Shown here piece by piece: positions 63,400 through 64,000 of a stretch of DNA of 64,000 bases. Below the pieces are notes generated by a model, which was not told where the DNA came from, searched no databases, and saw only the letters and a program-made list of their open reading frames with translations. The DNA is from Legionella jamestowniensis (GTDB taxonomy: Bacteria > Pseudomonadota > Gammaproteobacteria > Legionellales > Legionellaceae): the NCBI RefSeq assembly GCF_001467745.1, contig NZ_LNYG01000008.1, forward strand, positions 87,612-151,611. The letters run 5' to 3'. How positions within the stretch are numbered: position 1 is the first letter of the stretch; each line of letters opens with the position of its first letter. The position numbers and the translations under genes are program-made.

Positions 63400-64000
63400 T
63401 TAGCCAATAACTAATTTTTCTTTCAATATTTCTACAATTCTCTTGGCTGCACATTCTTCCGCTTCAGGGCAGTAACTGCGTGTCATTTTCAAATACAATT
63501 TGCCATCGGTTAATAGCTTACTGGTGACTTGAATGATATTGTTTGTTGAGGTCCCTACTAACCGTCCTATACCTTCTTTAATAAGTTGAGGTTTCTCATT
63601 ACCAAGGATTAAAACTGGTTTATGTAATACCGGAGCTTCCTCCTGCATGGTGATAGAGTCTGTCAATAATAAGATTGCGCGCTGCATTAAATGCACAAAC
63701 TCATCATATTTAACGGGAGGAAGAAGATATACTTGAGACTGATTGGAGAAAATATTTTTAAAATAGTGCTCTGACTCAGATGCCTCTGTTAAAGAAAATA
63801 TGAAGTTTATATCATCAAATCGAGCGGCTAACTCCCTGACTGCGGTACAGATGTTTCTTAAATTCTTGCCCTTTTGTTGAGTGCTAATAATAATAAAGTT
63901 ATAGAGGTGCCTGAATTCGTTTGTCTCGGGTCTGTTTTTTAGTATCCAATGTACAGCATCTGCTACAGTGCTTCCTGTGATGAATATTTTATCAGTATCA
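63400..64000 (-). CDS. Divergent UDP-N-acetylglucosamine 2-epimerase (WecB-like), partial
   Basis: An open minus-strand frame from the right edge to the stop at 63400 encodes about 200 residues of a WecB-type epimerase: the domain-linking region KIFITGSTVADAVHWI and the C-terminal TDSITMQEEAP, HKPVLILGNEKPQLIKEGIGRLVGT. Several hallmark positions are changed: the HRREN region reads STQQKGKN, DSGGIQEEAP reads DSITMQEEAP, and the RxxTERPE segment reads GNEKPQLI. The N-terminal half lies beyond the window. It may be an inactive or reassigned epimerase. A palindrome at 63338-63354 lies downstream. Confidence 0.8.
   Translation of the reverse strand, partial: DTDKIFITGSTVADAVHWILKNRPETNEFRHLYNFIIISTQQKGKNLRNICTAVRELAARFDDINFIFSLTEASESEHYFKNIFSNQSQVYLLPPVKYDEFVHLMQRAILLLTDSITMQEEAPVLHKPVLILGNEKPQLIKEGIGRLVGTSTNNIIQVTSKLLTDGKLYLKMTRSYCPEAEECAAKRIVEILKEKLVIG

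Noticed and set aside
1-64000. CRISPR array, tRNA or rRNA genes
   Set aside because: No regularly spaced direct repeats, no T-loop/anticodon patterns in gaps and no rRNA-like conserved stretches were found by eye; a tRNAscan and CRISPR finder run would confirm.

Overview
The window looks like chromosomal DNA from a Legionella species, or a close relative in the Legionellaceae, other than a core L. pneumophila region. The evidence is AT-rich sequence, many gamma-proteobacterial housekeeping genes, secreted eukaryote-like proteins (reprolysin, thaumatin-like, chagasin-like, ankyrin-like), large proteins without a family that resemble type IV secretion effectors, and short palindromic intergenic repeats. 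The genus is an inference from content. No rRNA, tRNA, CRISPR array or intact insertion sequence was seen. One broken transposase fragment is present.

Positions 1-8500: a partial unknown protein runs off the left edge, then a von Willebrand A-domain protein. A four-gene + strand cluster follows: reprolysin-like metalloprotease, two outer-membrane beta-barrels, and a thaumatin-like protein. All four are predicted to leave the cytoplasm. Positions 8600-18300: mostly minus strand, with PncC/CinA amidase, topoisomerase IB, two membrane proteins, a FAD/Rieske oxidoreductase, a DUF3309 peptide, a PolX that has lost two polymerase aspartates, a DUF4142 lipoprotein and an NCS2 permease with an extra C-terminal domain. 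Positions 18600-22700: ETF-ubiquinone oxidoreductase, a HigB/RelE-like toxin without a visible antitoxin, and a NAPE-PLD-like hydrolase.

Positions 23000-33000: a 2599-residue assembly line (fatty-acyl-AMP ligase, ACP, KS, AT, KR, ACP, condensation domain) whose end overlaps a phosphohexomutase, followed by a HAD phosphatase. The layout suggests a single-extension lipid joined to an acceptor, possibly a sugar; that product is inferred. Positions 33000-42400: secreted barrel and FG-GAP-type proteins, an IS5-type transposase remnant, two effector-like proteins, a YyaL-type thioredoxin-domain protein and a secreted tandem-repeat protein.

Positions 42600-51900: Mpg glycosylase, PRPP synthetase, a CysQ-like phosphatase divergent from CysZ, a RES/Xre toxin-antitoxin pair with palindromic operator candidates, small unknown proteins, an MmgE/PrpD protein translationally coupled to an isochorismatase-fold protein lacking the nucleophile cysteine, a ferritin-like DUF2383 protein, and an AraC regulator with an EamA exporter. 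Positions 52700-52830 hold a strong candidate small RNA gene with its own promoter, a nested stem and a UUCG terminator. Positions 53200-64000: two unknown proteins, an MDR oxidoreductase, MarR divergent from PhzF, a 914-residue ankyrin-like protein, an MFS transporter, a 2H-phosphoesterase-like protein, a chagasin-like inhibitor, a cold-shock protein and a divergent UDP-GlcNAc 2-epimerase homologue cut by the right edge.
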